Assembly (NCBI RefSeq): GCF_007097205.2
Contig: NZ_VJYK02000018.1
Location: 1-32,057 of the forward strand
Direction of reading: 5' to 3'
Length of the DNA: 32,057 nt
From: Streptomyces alkaliterrae
GTDB taxonomy: Bacteria > Actinomycetota > Actinomycetes > Streptomycetales > Streptomycetaceae
Shown here: positions 7,726 through 16,691 of the stretch, piece by piece
Layout of the letters: each line of letters starts with the position of its first letter
Position numbering within the stretch: position 1 is the first letter of the stretch
Made by a program: the position numbers and the translations under genes
Notes under the pieces: generated by a model
Told to the model about the DNA's origin: nothing
The model's input: only the letters and a program-made list of their open reading frames with translations
Databases searched by the model: none

Positions 7726-7741
7726 GTAAGGCAAGCCTTAC
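7726..7741. promoter_or_regulatory. Inverted repeat in the sufR/ABC divergent promoter; possible iron (DmdR/IdeR) box
   Basis: GTAAGGC-AA-GCCTTAC is a perfect 7-bp inverted repeat with a 2-bp spacer. Aligning 7727-7745 with the 19-bp DtxR/DmdR consensus TTAGGTTAGSCTAACCTAA gives about 13 matches, so an iron-dependent repressor site is possible. Control of sulfur-cluster assembly by iron would make sense, but the match is weak and the true binder is unknown. Confidence 0.3.
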
Positions 7742-7800
7742 CCGAAGCGGTCGGGCGGCGGCCCGCCGACCCCGGCGCCCGGCACCGCCGCCGGGCTTTC

Positions 7801-7806
7801 TAGACT
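7801..7806 (+). promoter_or_regulatory. -10 box of a leaderless promoter for the ABC exporter
   Basis: TAGACT at 7801-7806 fits the TANNNT -10 pattern and ends 7 nt before ATG 7814. No Shine-Dalgarno sequence precedes the ATG, so the message probably begins at the start codon. No convincing -35 is visible. Confidence 0.5.
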
Positions 7807-7813
7807 CGACGGT

Positions 7814-8740
7814 ATGCACACGACGGCGGCCGTCGAGGTCGCGGGCCTGGTGAAGCGCTACGGGCGGAAGACGGCGGTGGACGGCCTCGACCTCACCGTG
7901 GCCCAAGGCTCGATCACGGCGGTACTGGGCCCCAACGGCGCCGGTAAGACGACAACCGTGGAGACCTGCGAAGGCTATCGGCGCCCCGACGCCGGCACCG
8001 TCCGCGTCCTCGGTCTCGACCCGCTCGCCCAGGCGGCCGAGTTGCGCCCGCGCATCGGCGTGATGCTCCAGAACGGCGGCGTCTACCCCGGCGTACGCGC
8101 CATGGAGATGCTGCGGCACACCGCCCGGCTGCACCGCCACCCGCTGGACGTCGACAAGCTCGCCGAACGGCTCGGGCTCGGCGGCTGCGGCCGCACGCCC
8201 TACCGGCGGCTGTCCGGCGGCCAGCAGCGCCGACTGGCGCTGGCGATGGCCGTGGTCGGCCGCCCGGAGCTGGTCTTCCTCGACGAGCCGACGGCCGGTC
8301 TCGACCCGCAGGCCCGCCGCGCGACCTGGGAACTGGTGAGCGCGCTGCGCGCCGACGGCGTGACGGTCGTCCTCACCACGCACCACATGGAGGAGGCCGA
8401 GGAGCTGGCCGACCGTGTCGCCATCGTGGACGCCGGCCGGGTCGTCGCCGAGGGCAGCCCGCGGGAGCTGTGCCGGGGCCGGGCCGAGAACACACTGAGC
8501 TTCGTCGGCCCGCCGGGCCTCGACCTGGAGTCGCTGCTCCAGGCGCTGCCCGCCGACTGCGCGGTCGGCGAGGCGGCGGCAGGCAGCTACCGGGTCACCG
8601 GCGACGTGGGCCCCGAGCTGCTCGCCACCGTCACCTCCTGGTGCGCCCAGCACGGCGTGCTGCCCGAACGGATCGCGATCGAGCGGCAGACCCTGGAGGA
8701 CGTCTTCCTCGAACTCACAGGCAAGGAGCTGCGCGGGTGA
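7814..8740 (+). CDS. ABC-2 type exporter, ATP-binding protein
   Basis: This 308-residue ATPase has Walker A GPNGAGKTT (residues 39-47), the Q-loop region VMLQNGGVYPGV, the signature RLSGGQQRR, Walker B LVFLDEPTAGLD and the switch histidine in LTTHHMEEAEEL, so all catalytic parts are present. The C-terminal 80 residues resemble the accessory domain of DrrA/CcmA-type drug or lipid exporters. It is divergent from sufR and its stop overlaps the GTG start of the permease (GTGA), so the two form one transporter. The substrate cannot be told. In actinobacteria a similar pair is often found beside cox15 and suf, so a housekeeping role is as likely as drug export. Confidence 0.93.
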   Translation: MHTTAAVEVAGLVKRYGRKTAVDGLDLTVAQGSITAVLGPNGAGKTTTVETCEGYRRPDAGTVRVLGLDPLAQAAELRPRIGVMLQNGGVYPGVRAMEMLRHTARLHRHPLDVDKLAERLGLGGCGRTPYRRLSGGQQRRLALAMAVVGRPELVFLDEPTAGLDPQARRATWELVSALRADGVTVVLTTHHMEEAEELADRVAIVDAGRVVAEGSPRELCRGRAENTLSFVGPPGLDLESLLQALPADCAVGEAAAGSYRVTGDVGPELLATVTSWCAQHGVLPERIAIERQTLEDVFLELTGKELRG

Positions 8741-9546
8741 GCACCCCCACAGGCGCCCCGGAAGGCGTTCGGGCACCCGGCGCGTTCACCCCCCGCCCGG
8801 GCGCTGCCCCGGTCGGCCGGATGATCGTCGCCCAGGCCCTGCTGGAGACGCGGATGCTGCTGCGCCACGGCGAGCAGCTGCTGCTGACCGTGGTCATCCC
8901 GACGCTGCTGCTGGTGCTGTTCAGCACCGTGGAGATCGTGGACACCGGGGCGGGCGAGCCGGTGGACTTCCTCGCCCCCGGGGTGCTCGCGCTCGCGGTG
9001 CTCTCCACCGCCTTCACGGGTCAGGCGATCTCCACCGGCTTCGAGCGGCGCTACGGCGTACTGAAGCGGCTGGGCGCCTCACCGCTGCCCCGCTGGGCGC
9101 TGATGTGCGCGAAGTCGGCGTCCGTGCTGATCGTCGAGGTGCTGCAGATCGCGCTGCTCACGGCGGTGGCGCTGTCGCTCGGCTGGTCGCCGAAGGGGGG
9201 CGTGGTCGGTGCGCTGGCGGTGGCGGCGCTGCTACTGGCCGGGACGGCCGCGTTCTCAGGGCTGGGGCTGCTGATGGCCGGCACGCTGCGGGCGGAGGCG
9301 ACGCTGGCGGCGGCGAACCTGGTGTTCGTGCTGCTGCTGGTGTGCGGCGGCGTGGTGGTGCCCCTGGAGCGCTTCCCGGAGGCGGCGCAGACGGTGTTGG
9401 GCGCGCTGCCGGTGGCGGCGCTCGCCGACGGGCTGCGGGAGGTCCTGCAGCACGGCGCCGGGGTGCCCTGGGGGGCGCTGGCGGTGCTGGTCGGCTGGGC
9501 GGTGGCCGGGCTGGGTCTGGCCGCGCGCTTCTTTCGCTGGGAGTAG
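8737..9546 (+). CDS. ABC-2 type exporter, membrane permease
   Basis: This 269-residue membrane protein starts at GTG 8737, which overlaps the ATPase stop by 4 bp and has AAGGAG upstream; the longer open frame lies inside the ATPase gene. After a Pro-rich cytoplasmic N-terminus come about six hydrophobic segments: LLLTVVIPTLLLVLF, LAPGVLALAVLSTAF, VLIVEVLQIALLTAVAL, VGALAVAALLLAGTAAF, NLVFVLLLVCGGVVVPL and ALAVLVGWAVAGLGLAARFF. The motif FERRYGVLKRLGASPLPRW between helices 2 and 3 is typical of ABC-2 permeases and couples to the ATPase. It works as a dimer with two ATPase subunits. The substrate is not predictable. Confidence 0.92.
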   Translation: MSTPTGAPEGVRAPGAFTPRPGAAPVGRMIVAQALLETRMLLRHGEQLLLTVVIPTLLLVLFSTVEIVDTGAGEPVDFLAPGVLALAVLSTAFTGQAISTGFERRYGVLKRLGASPLPRWALMCAKSASVLIVEVLQIALLTAVALSLGWSPKGGVVGALAVAALLLAGTAAFSGLGLLMAGTLRAEATLAAANLVFVLLLVCGGVVVPLERFPEAAQTVLGALPVAALADGLREVLQHGAGVPWGALAVLVGWAVAGLGLAARFFRWE

Positions 9547-9587
9547 CGGCTTCCGCCGGGAGTGGGCAGAGCGTCGGAGTGAGCGGT

Positions 9588-9619
9588 ACCGAGGGCGGCC
9601 CGAGCGGGCCGCCCTCGGT
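9588..9619. terminator. Bidirectional terminator between the ABC exporter and pgl
   Basis: A perfect 14-bp stem (9588-9601 with 9606-9619; arm ACCGAGGGCGGCCC, loop GAGC) lies between two convergent genes, 42 bp after the permease stop and 10 bp from the pgl stop. It probably stops transcription from both sides. Confidence 0.8.
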
Positions 9620-9628
9620 CGTGTGCGT

Positions 9629-10435
9629 TCAGCCGCCGACCGGCGGCAGCAGGTCGCCCGGGAGCCGAGAGGCGGCCGCGAGGTCGAGCAGCCACAGCGT
9701 GCGCCGCTGCCCGTACACTCCGGCGGCCGGCGCCTGGACCTCTCCGGCGCCGGACAGCGCCAGGGCTGCCGCCTGCGCCTTGTCCTCCCCGGCGGCCAGC
9801 AGCCACACCTCGCGGGCCGACCGGATCGCCGGCAGGGTCAGCGAGATCCGGGTGGGCGGCGGCTTGGGCGCGCCGTGCACGCCGACCACCGTGCGCTCGG
9901 TCTCCCGGACGGCGGGCAGCTCCGGGAAGAGGGACGCGACGTGGGTGTCCGGGCCGAGCCCGAGCAGCAGCACGTCGAACTCCGGGACCCGGCCGTCGTG
10001 CGCGCCGGGTCCGGCAGCGGCCGCCGCCTTGGCGAGTTCGGCGGCGTAGGCGGCGGCCGCCGTGTCCGCCGCCTCGGGCCCTTCGCCCCAGGGGCCGTCG
10101 GACGCCGGCATGGGGTGCACCCTGGCCGGGTCGAGGTCGACGGCGTCCAGCAGCGCCTGGCGGGCCAGAGTGTGGTTGCGGTCCGGGTCGCCGTCCGGCA
10201 GGAACCGTTCGTCGCCCCACCACAGGTCGAGCCGGGACCAGTCGATGGTGTCGCGGGCCGGGGACTCGGCGAGGGCGGCGAGCAGCGCGTTGCCGTTGCG
10301 CCCGCCGGTGAGGACCACCGAGGCGTGGCCGCGTTCGCTCTGCGCCTCCAGCACCGTGGCCGCCAGCCGGGCGGCCGCCTTGACGGCCAGCTCGACCCCG
10401 TCGTGGTGGACGAACACCTGCGGGTCGGACGTCAT
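9629..10435 (-). CDS. pgl: 6-phosphogluconolactonase
   Basis: This 268-residue protein is a DevB/SolB-type 6-phosphogluconolactonase, which hydrolyses the lactone made by glucose-6-phosphate dehydrogenase. Family motifs are VLTGGRNGNALLAAL (substrate phosphate site, about 41-55), LDLWWGDERFLPDGDPDRN (69-87), FDVLLLGLGPDTHVASLFP (153-171) and TRISLTLPAIRSAREVWLLAAGEDKA (195-220). ATG 10435 overlaps the opcA stop (ATGA). It is the last gene of the tkt-tal-zwf-opcA-pgl operon, so it acts on the product of the neighbouring zwf enzyme. The lactonase loop reads GPDTH where GPDGH is more common, a minor change. Confidence 0.94.
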   Translation of the reverse strand: MTSDPQVFVHHDGVELAVKAAARLAATVLEAQSERGHASVVLTGGRNGNALLAALAESPARDTIDWSRLDLWWGDERFLPDGDPDRNHTLARQALLDAVDLDPARVHPMPASDGPWGEGPEAADTAAAAYAAELAKAAAAAGPGAHDGRVPEFDVLLLGLGPDTHVASLFPELPAVRETERTVVGVHGAPKPPPTRISLTLPAIRSAREVWLLAAGEDKAQAAALALSGAGEVQAPAAGVYGQRRTLWLLDLAAASRLPGDLLPPVGG

Positions 10436-11547
10436 CGCGCCACCGCCTTCGGTTTGTCGTCGTCGCCCGGTCCGCTCGGGTTCTCCGAGGAGCCGGCGTC
10501 GTTCCCGGCGGTACCGGCGTTCCTGCCGCCGGCCTGGCGGGTGCGCTTGGCGCCCTTGGCCCGGCCGGTCGCCGCGGCGGCGTCGGTCGGGGCGTCGGTC
10601 GGGGCGTCGGTCTGCTCGGACGGTCGGCCGAGCCGGTCGAGGCCGAAGCACAGCGCCTCGTGGTACGTCTCGTCCGGGTCGAGGCGGCGCAGCTCCTCGG
10701 CGATCAGCTCCGCCGTCGAGCGGCGGTGCAGCGCCACGTGCCGGTCGGGCTGGCCGGGGACGGCCAGTTCGGCCAGCCGCTCGTCCGGGCGGTCCAGGCA
10801 GATCTGGCCGTCGGCCGTGTTGAGGCGGACCGCGGTGATGCCGGGGCCGTCGGAGACGGCCCGCTCCACCGGGACGCCGAGCCGGGCGGCCAGCCACAGG
10901 GCGAGCAGTTCGGTGCTCGGGTTGTACTCCTCGCCCTCGACGACGGCGCCGCTGATCTTTCCGTGCCGCTGGTCGAGTGCGGCGGCGAGCACGCTGCGCC
11001 AGGGGGTGATCCGGGTCCACGCCAGGTCGGTGTCGCCGGGCGCGTACGTCTCGGCGCGGCGCGCCAGCGTGGCGACCGGGTCCTCGGTGGCCGCCGCGTC
11101 GGTGATGCGCCGCTGGGCGAGCGTGCCCAGCAGGTCGGCGGACGGGTTGGCCGGTGCGTCCTCGGGCCACCACACGACCACCGGGGCGTCCGGCAGCAGC
11201 AGCGGCAGCACCACGCTGTAGGCGTGCGAGGCCAGCTCGCCGTGCAGCCGCAGCAGCACGGTCTCGCCGGTGCCCGTCTCACCGCCCATGCGGACCTCGG
11301 CGTCCAGCCGGGCGGCGGCCCGGTCGCGCGGCGAGCGGCCAGGCCGCCGGATGACCACCAGGATCCGCGACGGGTGCTCCTTGGAGGCGTCGTTCGCGGC
11401 CTTCAGCGCGTCGTAGTGGTTGCCCTCGTCGGTGACGATGACCAGGGTGAGCACCATGCCCACGGCCGGGAAGCCGGCCGCCCGGCGCACCCGGACCAGG
11501 GCCGCGTTGATCTGGCTGGACGTGGTGTTGGTCAGTTCCGTGTTCAT
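10432..11547 (-). CDS. opcA: OpcA, allosteric partner of glucose-6-phosphate dehydrogenase
   Basis: This 371-residue protein matches OpcA, which binds and regulates G6P dehydrogenase in actinobacteria and cyanobacteria. The body (MNTELTNTTSSQINAALVRVRR, then VTDEGNHYDALKAANDASKEHPSRILVVI, PDAPVVVWWPEDAP, and TRITPWRSVLAAALD) is conserved. From about residue 310 there is a low-complexity tail rich in Asp, Ala, Gly, Lys and Pro, with PTDA repeats encoded by a 12-bp tandem repeat; this tail is probably disordered and variable. ATG 11547 overlaps the zwf stop by 4 bp, and pgl overlaps its own stop. Position and family make it a partner of the zwf product. Confidence 0.94.
   Translation of the reverse strand: MNTELTNTTSSQINAALVRVRRAAGFPAVGMVLTLVIVTDEGNHYDALKAANDASKEHPSRILVVIRRPGRSPRDRAAARLDAEVRMGGETGTGETVLLRLHGELASHAYSVVLPLLLPDAPVVVWWPEDAPANPSADLLGTLAQRRITDAAATEDPVATLARRAETYAPGDTDLAWTRITPWRSVLAAALDQRHGKISGAVVEGEEYNPSTELLALWLAARLGVPVERAVSDGPGITAVRLNTADGQICLDRPDERLAELAVPGQPDRHVALHRRSTAELIAEELRRLDPDETYHEALCFGLDRLGRPSEQTDAPTDAPTDAAAATGRAKGAKRTRQAGGRNAGTAGNDAGSSENPSGPGDDDKPKAVAR
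10579..10612. repeat. 12-bp tandem repeat inside opcA
   Basis: The unit GGCGTCGGTCGG is repeated nearly three times (10579-10590, 10591-10602, 10603-10612 partial). On the coding strand it gives the PTDAPTDA run in the C-terminal tail of OpcA. Copy number is likely to vary between strains. Confidence 0.8.
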
Positions 11548-13085
11548 GGCCGGCGCCAGCTCCTGCCGTCACGTTTGAGCATCTCGTCGGCCGCCTTGGG
11601 CCCCCAGGTCCCGGCGACGTAGGGCTCGGGTCTCCCGTGCGCCTCCCAGTACTCCTCGACCGGGTCGAGGATCTCCCAGGACCGCTCGACCTCCTGGTGG
11701 CGGGGGAAGAGGTTGGCGTCGCCGAGCAGGACGTCCAGGATCAGCCGCTCGTACGCCTCGGGGCTGGACTCGGTGAAGGACTCGCCGTAGGCGAAGTCCA
11801 TCGTGACGTCGCGGATCTCCATCGAGGTGCCGGGCACCTTGGAGCCGAAGCGGATGGTCACGCCCTCGTCCGGCTGCACCCGGATGACCAGGGCGTTCTG
11901 CCCGAGTTCCTGGGTGTCGGTGGCGTTGAACGGCGAGTAGGGCGCCCGCTGGAAGACCACCGCGATCTCGGTGACCCGGCGGCCGAGACGCTTGCCGGTG
12001 CGCAGATAGAACGGCACGCCGGCCCAGCGCCGGTTGTCGATCTCCAGCTTGATGGCGGCGTAGGTGTCGGTCTTGGACTGGGGGTTGATGCCCTCCTCGT
12101 CCAGGTAACCGGGCACCTTCTCGCCGCCCTGCCAGCCGGCGGTGTACTGGCCGCGCACGGTGTGCAGGCCCAGGTCGTCCGGCAGCCGTACGGCGTTGAG
12201 CACCTTGAGCTTCTCCTGAACCAGCGCCTTGGCGTCGAAGGAGGACGGCTCCTCCATCGCGGTCAGCGCCAGTAGCTGGAGCAGGTGGTTCTGGATGACG
12301 TCGCGGGCGGAGCCGATGCCGTCGTAGTAGCCGGCCCGGCCGCCGATGCCGATGTCCTCGGCCATCGTGATCTGCACGTGGTCGACGTAGGAGCGGTTCC
12401 ACAGCGGTTCGAACATGGTGTTCGCGAACCGCAGCGCCAGGATGTTCTGGACCGTCTCCTTGCCGAGGTAGTGGTCGATCCGGAAGACCTGGCTGGCCCG
12501 GAAGACGCCGTAGACGACCTGGTTGAGCTCCTGCGCGCTCTTCAGGTCGTGGCCGAACGGCTTCTCCACCACGGCCCGCCGCCAGGAGCCCTCGGGGGCG
12601 TCGGACAGGCCGTGCTTCTTGAGCTGCTGGACGACGGTGGGGAAGAACTTCGGGGGCACGGACAGGTAGAACGCGAAGTTGCCGCCGGTGCCGCGCTCCT
12701 TGTCCAGCGCCTCGATGGTGTTCTTCAGGGTGCCGAACGCCTCGTCGTCGTCGAAGACGCCGGGGACGAAGCGCATGCCCTGGGCCAGCTGCTCCCAGAC
12801 CTCCTCGCGGAAGGGGGTGCGCGCGTGCTCCCGGACGGCGTCCCGGACGACCTGCGCGAAGTCCTCGTGCTCCCAGTCCCGCCGGGCGAAGCCGACGAGG
12901 GAGAAGCCCGGCGGCAGCAGCCCCCGGTTGGCGAGGTCGTAGACGGCCGGCATGAGCTTCTTACGGGACAGGTCGCCCGTGACGCCGAAGATGACCAGGC
13001 CCGACGGCCCCGCGATGCGCGGGAGCCGCCGGTCCTGGGCGTCACGCAGCAAATTCACCGACGGTACGCCGGATTCGCCGCTCAA
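11544..13085 (-). CDS. zwf: Glucose-6-phosphate 1-dehydrogenase
   Basis: This 513-residue enzyme oxidises glucose 6-phosphate with NADP, the entry to the pentose-phosphate pathway. The nucleotide-binding motif GVTGDLSRKK is at 34-43, EKPFG at 174-178, and the active-site signature RIDHYLGKE at 202-210, followed by FANTMFEPLWN. The start is assigned to TTG 13085 because AAGGAGG lies 10 nt upstream and translation gives MSGESGVPSVNLLRDAQDRRLPRI; a GTG ten codons in (before NLLRD) is the alternative but has no ribosome site. The frame is open much further up, but that lies inside tal. It follows the tal stop by 5 bp and overlaps opcA by 4 bp. Confidence 0.96.
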   Translation of the reverse strand: MSGESGVPSVNLLRDAQDRRLPRIAGPSGLVIFGVTGDLSRKKLMPAVYDLANRGLLPPGFSLVGFARRDWEHEDFAQVVRDAVREHARTPFREEVWEQLAQGMRFVPGVFDDDEAFGTLKNTIEALDKERGTGGNFAFYLSVPPKFFPTVVQQLKKHGLSDAPEGSWRRAVVEKPFGHDLKSAQELNQVVYGVFRASQVFRIDHYLGKETVQNILALRFANTMFEPLWNRSYVDHVQITMAEDIGIGGRAGYYDGIGSARDVIQNHLLQLLALTAMEEPSSFDAKALVQEKLKVLNAVRLPDDLGLHTVRGQYTAGWQGGEKVPGYLDEEGINPQSKTDTYAAIKLEIDNRRWAGVPFYLRTGKRLGRRVTEIAVVFQRAPYSPFNATDTQELGQNALVIRVQPDEGVTIRFGSKVPGTSMEIRDVTMDFAYGESFTESSPEAYERLILDVLLGDANLFPRHQEVERSWEILDPVEEYWEAHGRPEPYVAGTWGPKAADEMLKRDGRSWRRP

Positions 13086-13090
13086 CGGTG

Positions 13091-14209
13091 TCAGGCCTCC
13101 TTCGGGGCGAGGCTCTTGAGCTGCTTGTCGGTCGAGCCGAGCAGGTCGTTCCAGCTGTCCTCGAACTTGGCGACGCCCTCGTCCTCGAGGAGCTGCACGA
13201 CCGCGTCGTAGGAGATGCCGAGGCCGGCGAGCGCGTCGAGGTCGGCGCGGGCCTGCGCGTAGGTGCCGCGCACGGTGTCGCCGGTGATCTCGCCGTGGTC
13301 GTCGGTGGCCTCCAGTGTGGCCTCCGGCATGGTGTTGACCGTGCCGGGGGCGACGAGCTCGGTGACGTAGAGGGTGTCCGGGTAGGCCGGGTCCTTCACG
13401 CCGGTGGAGGCCCACAGCGGACGCTGCGGGTTGGCGTTCTTGCCGGCCAGCGCCTGCCAGCGCGGGGAGGCGACGACCTCCTCGTACGCCTGGTAGGCGA
13501 GCCGGGCGTTGGCCAGCGCCGCCTTGCCGCGCAGTTCCTTGGCCTCGGCGGTGCCGAGGTCGTCGAGCCGCTTGTCGATCTCGGTGTCGACGCGGGAGAC
13601 GAAGAACGAGGCGACGGAGTGGATCTTCGAGACGTCCAGCCCGCGGGCGTCGGCCTTCTCCAGGCCGGCCAGGTAGGCGTCCATGACCGCGCGGTAGCGC
13701 TCGAGGGAGAAGATCAGCGTGACGTTGACGCTGATGCCGGCGCCGATGACCTCGGTGATCGCCGGGAGGCCGGCCTCGGTGGCCGGGATCTTGATGAGCG
13801 TGTTGGGCCGGTCGACGAGCCAGGCGAGCTGCTTGGCCTCGGCGACGGTGGCGGCCGTGTGGTGCGCCAGGCGCGGGTCCACCTCGATGGAGACCCGGCC
13901 GTCGCGGCCGCCGGTGGCCTCGTACAGCGGCCGCAGGATGTCGGCGGCGTCCCGCACGTCGGCCGTGGTGATCATGCGCACGGCCTCGTCGACGGTCACC
14001 CCGCGCACGGCGAGGTCGGCCAACTGCTGCCCGTATCCCTCACCCGCCGAGATCGCCTTCTGGAAGATCGACGGGTTGGTGGTCACGCCGACGACGTTCT
14101 TCTGGTCGATGAGCTCGGCCAGGTTGCCCGAGTTGATGCGCTCGCGCGAGAGGTCGTCGAGCCAGATCGCGACGCCCTCCTCGCTGAGGCGCGTCAGTGC
14201 GTCTGTCAT
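13091..14209 (-). CDS. tal: Transaldolase
   Basis: This 372-residue transaldolase moves a dihydroxyacetone unit between sugar phosphates in the non-oxidative pentose-phosphate pathway. The Schiff-base lysine is K140 in [14 protein letters not shown], and the substrate motif [15 protein letters not shown] is at 39-53. The length fits the longer actinobacterial and cyanobacterial class rather than the E. coli TalB class of about 317 residues. ATG 14209 has TAGGAG at a good distance. It lies 31 nt after tkt and 5 nt before zwf in one operon. Confidence 0.97.
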   Translation of the reverse strand: MTDALTRLSEEGVAIWLDDLSRERINSGNLAELIDQKNVVGVTTNPSIFQKAISAGEGYGQQLADLAVRGVTVDEAVRMITTADVRDAADILRPLYEATGGRDGRVSIEVDPRLAHHTAATVAEAKQLAWLVDRPNTLIKIPATEAGLPAITEVIGAGISVNVTLIFSLERYRAVMDAYLAGLEKADARGLDVSKIHSVASFFVSRVDTEIDKRLDDLGTAEAKELRGKAALANARLAYQAYEEVVASPRWQALAGKNANPQRPLWASTGVKDPAYPDTLYVTELVAPGTVNTMPEATLEATDDHGEITGDTVRGTYAQARADLDALAGLGISYDAVVQLLEDEGVAKFEDSWNDLLGSTDKQLKSLAPKEA

Positions 14210-14240
14210 GGGTTGTGCTCCTACGTGTCGGATGTGTGCG

Positions 14241-16340
14241 TCAGCGCTGTGCGGCGGCCAGGGATTCCCGCGCCGCCTCGACGACCGCGTCGGCGGTCAG
14301 CCCGAACTCACGGAACAGTGTCTGGTAGTCGGCCGAGGCACCGAAGTGCTCGAGCGAGACAAGCCGACCGGCGTCACCCAGGTAGCGGTACCAGGACTGG
14401 CCGATCCCGGCCTCCACGGCGACCCGCGCCCGCACCGACGACGGCAGCACCCGCTCGCGCCAGTCGGCGTCCTGCTCCTCGAACCACTCCACGCAGGGCA
14501 TGGAGACGACCCGGGTAGGCACGCCGGCCTCCTGCAGCCGCTCGCGCGCCTCGACGGCGAGCTGCACCTCGGAGCCGGTGGCGATCAGCACCACCTCGGG
14601 GGCGCCGCCGTCGGCCTCGAAGAGCACGTAACCACCCTTGGCCGCCTCGGGGTTGGCCTCGTAGGTGGGCACGTTCTGCCGGGTGAGGGCCAGGCCGTGC
14701 GGGGCGGGCTTGTCGGCGTGGCGGCGCAGCACCTCGGCCCAGACGGTGGCGGTCTCGTTGGCGTCGGCCGGGCGGACGATGTTCAGGCCCGGGATGGCGC
14801 GCAGCGCGGACAGGTGCTCCACCGGCTGGTGGGTGGGGCCGTCCTCGCCGAGGCCGATCGAGTCGTGCGTCCACACGTAGGTGACCGGGGTGTGCATGAG
14901 GGCGGCGAGCCGGACGGCGGGGCGCATGTAGTCGGAGAACACCAGGAAGGTGCCGCCGTAGATGCGGGTGTTGCCGTGCAGCGCGATGCCGTTCATGACG
15001 GCGCCCATCGCGTGCTCGCGGATGCCGTAGTGGATCGTGCGGCCGTACGGGTCGGCGCCCGGCAGCTTGTTGCCGACCGGCAGGAAGGAGGTGTTCTCGA
15101 TGGTGGTGTTGTTGGAGCCGGCGAGGTCGGCGGAGCCGCCCCACAGCTCGGGCAGCACCGGGCCGAGCGCCTTCAGGACCGCGCCGGAGGCCTTGCGGGT
15201 GGCGACGTCCTTGCCGGGCTCGAAGGTCGGCAGCGCCGCCTCCCAGCCCTCGGGCAGCTCACCGGCGGTGATCCGGTCGAACAGTGCGGACCGCTCGGGG
15301 TTGGCGCCGCGCCAGGCGGCCAGCTCCTTCTCCCACGCGGAGCGGGCCTCACGGCCCCGGTCGAGCGCGGTGCGGGTGTGCGCCAGGACGGTGTCGTCGA
15401 CCTCGAAGGTGCGCTCGGGGTCGAAGCCGAGCACCCGCTTGGTGGCGGCGACCTCGTCGGCGCCGAGCGCCGAGCCGTGGGCGGCCTCGGTGTTCTGGGC
15501 GTTGGGGGCCGGCCAGGCGATGATCGAGCGCGCGGCGATCAGCGAGGGGCGGTCGGTGACGGCCTGGGCGGCCTTCAGCGCGTGGAAGAGCGCCTCGGGG
15601 TCGAGGTCGCCGCTGGGGGCCTGGTCGACGCGCTGGACGTGCCAGCCGTAGGCCTCGTAGCGCTTGAGGGTGTCCTCGGAGACGGCGGTCTCGGTGTCGC
15701 CCTCGATGGAGATGTGGTTGTCGTCCCAGAGCACGACGAGGTTGCCGAGCTTCTGGTGGCCGGCCAGCGAGGAGGCCTCGGCGGCGACGCCCTCCTGGAG
15801 GCAGCCGTCACCGACGATCGTCCAGACGGTGTGGTCGAAGACGGACTCACCGGCGGGGGCGTCCGGATCGAACAGGCCGCGCTCGTAGCGGGCGGCCATG
15901 GCCATTCCGACCGCGTTGGCGACGCCCTGGCCGAGCGGGCCCGTGGTGGTCTCGACTCCGACGGTGTGCCCGTACTCGGGGTGGCCGGGGGTCCTGCTGT
16001 CCCAGGTGCGGAACGCCCTGAGGTCGTCCAGCTCCAGGCCGTAGCCGGCGAGGAACAGCTGGGTGTAGAGGGTCAGGCTGGTGTGACCGACCGAGAGGAC
16101 GAACCGGTCGCGGCCCGCCCAGTCGGCGGTCGCCGGGTCGTGGCGCATGACCTTCTGGAAGAGCACGTAGGCGGCGGGCGCGAGGCTCATCGCCGTGCCC
16201 GGGTGGCCGTTGCCGACCTTCTGCACGGCGTCCATCGCCAGTACCCGGGCGGTGTCCACGGCACGCTGGTCCAGCTCGGTCCAGTCGAAGGCCCGGTCGT
16301 CGGCGGACTCGGTATCGGTGGTCGTCGGATTGGTGCTCAC
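14241..16340 (-). CDS. tkt: Transketolase
   Basis: This 699-residue enzyme transfers two-carbon units with thiamine diphosphate. The cofactor motif GDGCLQEG starts at residue 177 and ends with N208 (LWDDNHI). The substrate histidine motif [13 protein letters not shown] (43-55), HTSLT (86-90) and [14 protein letters not shown] (134-147) are intact, as is the pyrimidine domain ([38 protein letters not shown]). The GTG start at 16340 has GAGAGGAG about 12 nt upstream; the N-terminal [15 protein letters not shown] is variable. It is the first gene of the pentose-phosphate operon and is divergent from ctaB. Confidence 0.98.
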   Translation of the reverse strand: MSTNPTTTDTESADDRAFDWTELDQRAVDTARVLAMDAVQKVGNGHPGTAMSLAPAAYVLFQKVMRHDPATADWAGRDRFVLSVGHTSLTLYTQLFLAGYGLELDDLRAFRTWDSRTPGHPEYGHTVGVETTTGPLGQGVANAVGMAMAARYERGLFDPDAPAGESVFDHTVWTIVGDGCLQEGVAAEASSLAGHQKLGNLVVLWDDNHISIEGDTETAVSEDTLKRYEAYGWHVQRVDQAPSGDLDPEALFHALKAAQAVTDRPSLIAARSIIAWPAPNAQNTEAAHGSALGADEVAATKRVLGFDPERTFEVDDTVLAHTRTALDRGREARSAWEKELAAWRGANPERSALFDRITAGELPEGWEAALPTFEPGKDVATRKASGAVLKALGPVLPELWGGSADLAGSNNTTIENTSFLPVGNKLPGADPYGRTIHYGIREHAMGAVMNGIALHGNTRIYGGTFLVFSDYMRPAVRLAALMHTPVTYVWTHDSIGLGEDGPTHQPVEHLSALRAIPGLNIVRPADANETATVWAEVLRRHADKPAPHGLALTRQNVPTYEANPEAAKGGYVLFEADGGAPEVVLIATGSEVQLAVEARERLQEAGVPTRVVSMPCVEWFEEQDADWRERVLPSSVRARVAVEAGIGQSWYRYLGDAGRLVSLEHFGASADYQTLFREFGLTADAVVEAARESLAAAQR

Positions 16341-16691
16341 CCTGGCTCAGGGCTCCTCTCACAGAACGGAAGCCGGTGGCCTGTCCCTCATCCGGCCCCA
16401 TCGAGCCTACCTCCGCGTGAGGCGGCTCCGATTCGGCTGTTCGCTCCTTGGTACGCACCTGACGGGGCTACCGGTCGGTCACCGAAGGAGGGGACGGCAC
16501 GGCGACTCTACGCGCGTAACATCGGCCTCCGCCAGACCTGTCCACAACACGACTCACCCCCGGCCGCGAGCCGGGTCTGGCCAACGTCTAAAGTGGCGTG
16601 GTACGCGCGAGTCGTTCCGGTTCCGCACCGGACCTCGCTTGTTCCCACGCGCGGCAGCAGCCGCGGATGTCGCTTGTGATCAGGGGTGTTC
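16341..16691. promoter_or_regulatory. Divergent promoter region between tkt and ctaB
   Basis: These 351 bases hold no convincing gene. Minus-strand TAGGCT (16409-16404) is a candidate -10 for tkt, about 65 nt before its start. Plus-strand TAAAGT (16589-16594) is a candidate -10 for ctaB, giving a leader of roughly 90 nt. Neither has a clear -35. The 10-bp palindrome TACGCGCGTA at 16509-16518 is partly repeated as TACGCGCGA at 16602-16610. The open frames crossing this region are extensions of antisense shadows. Confidence 0.4.

Noticed and set aside
7654..7734. 27-codon upstream extension of SufR
   Set aside because: Starts at a poor TTG without a ribosome site, runs through the palindromes and would bury the SufR operator inside the gene.
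8470..8736. Upstream extension of the ABC permease into the ATPase gene
   Set aside because: The frame is open only because of GC bias; the GTGA overlap with AAGGAG marks the true start.
13086..13415. Upstream extension of Zwf to a 623-codon frame
   Set aside because: The extra 110 codons lie inside tal and are low-complexity; the TTG with AAGGAGG just after the tal stop is a natural start.
13719..16679. Plus-strand open frame of 986 codons antisense to tal and tkt
   Set aside because: Same antisense artefact; the minus strand holds intact transaldolase and transketolase with all catalytic motifs.
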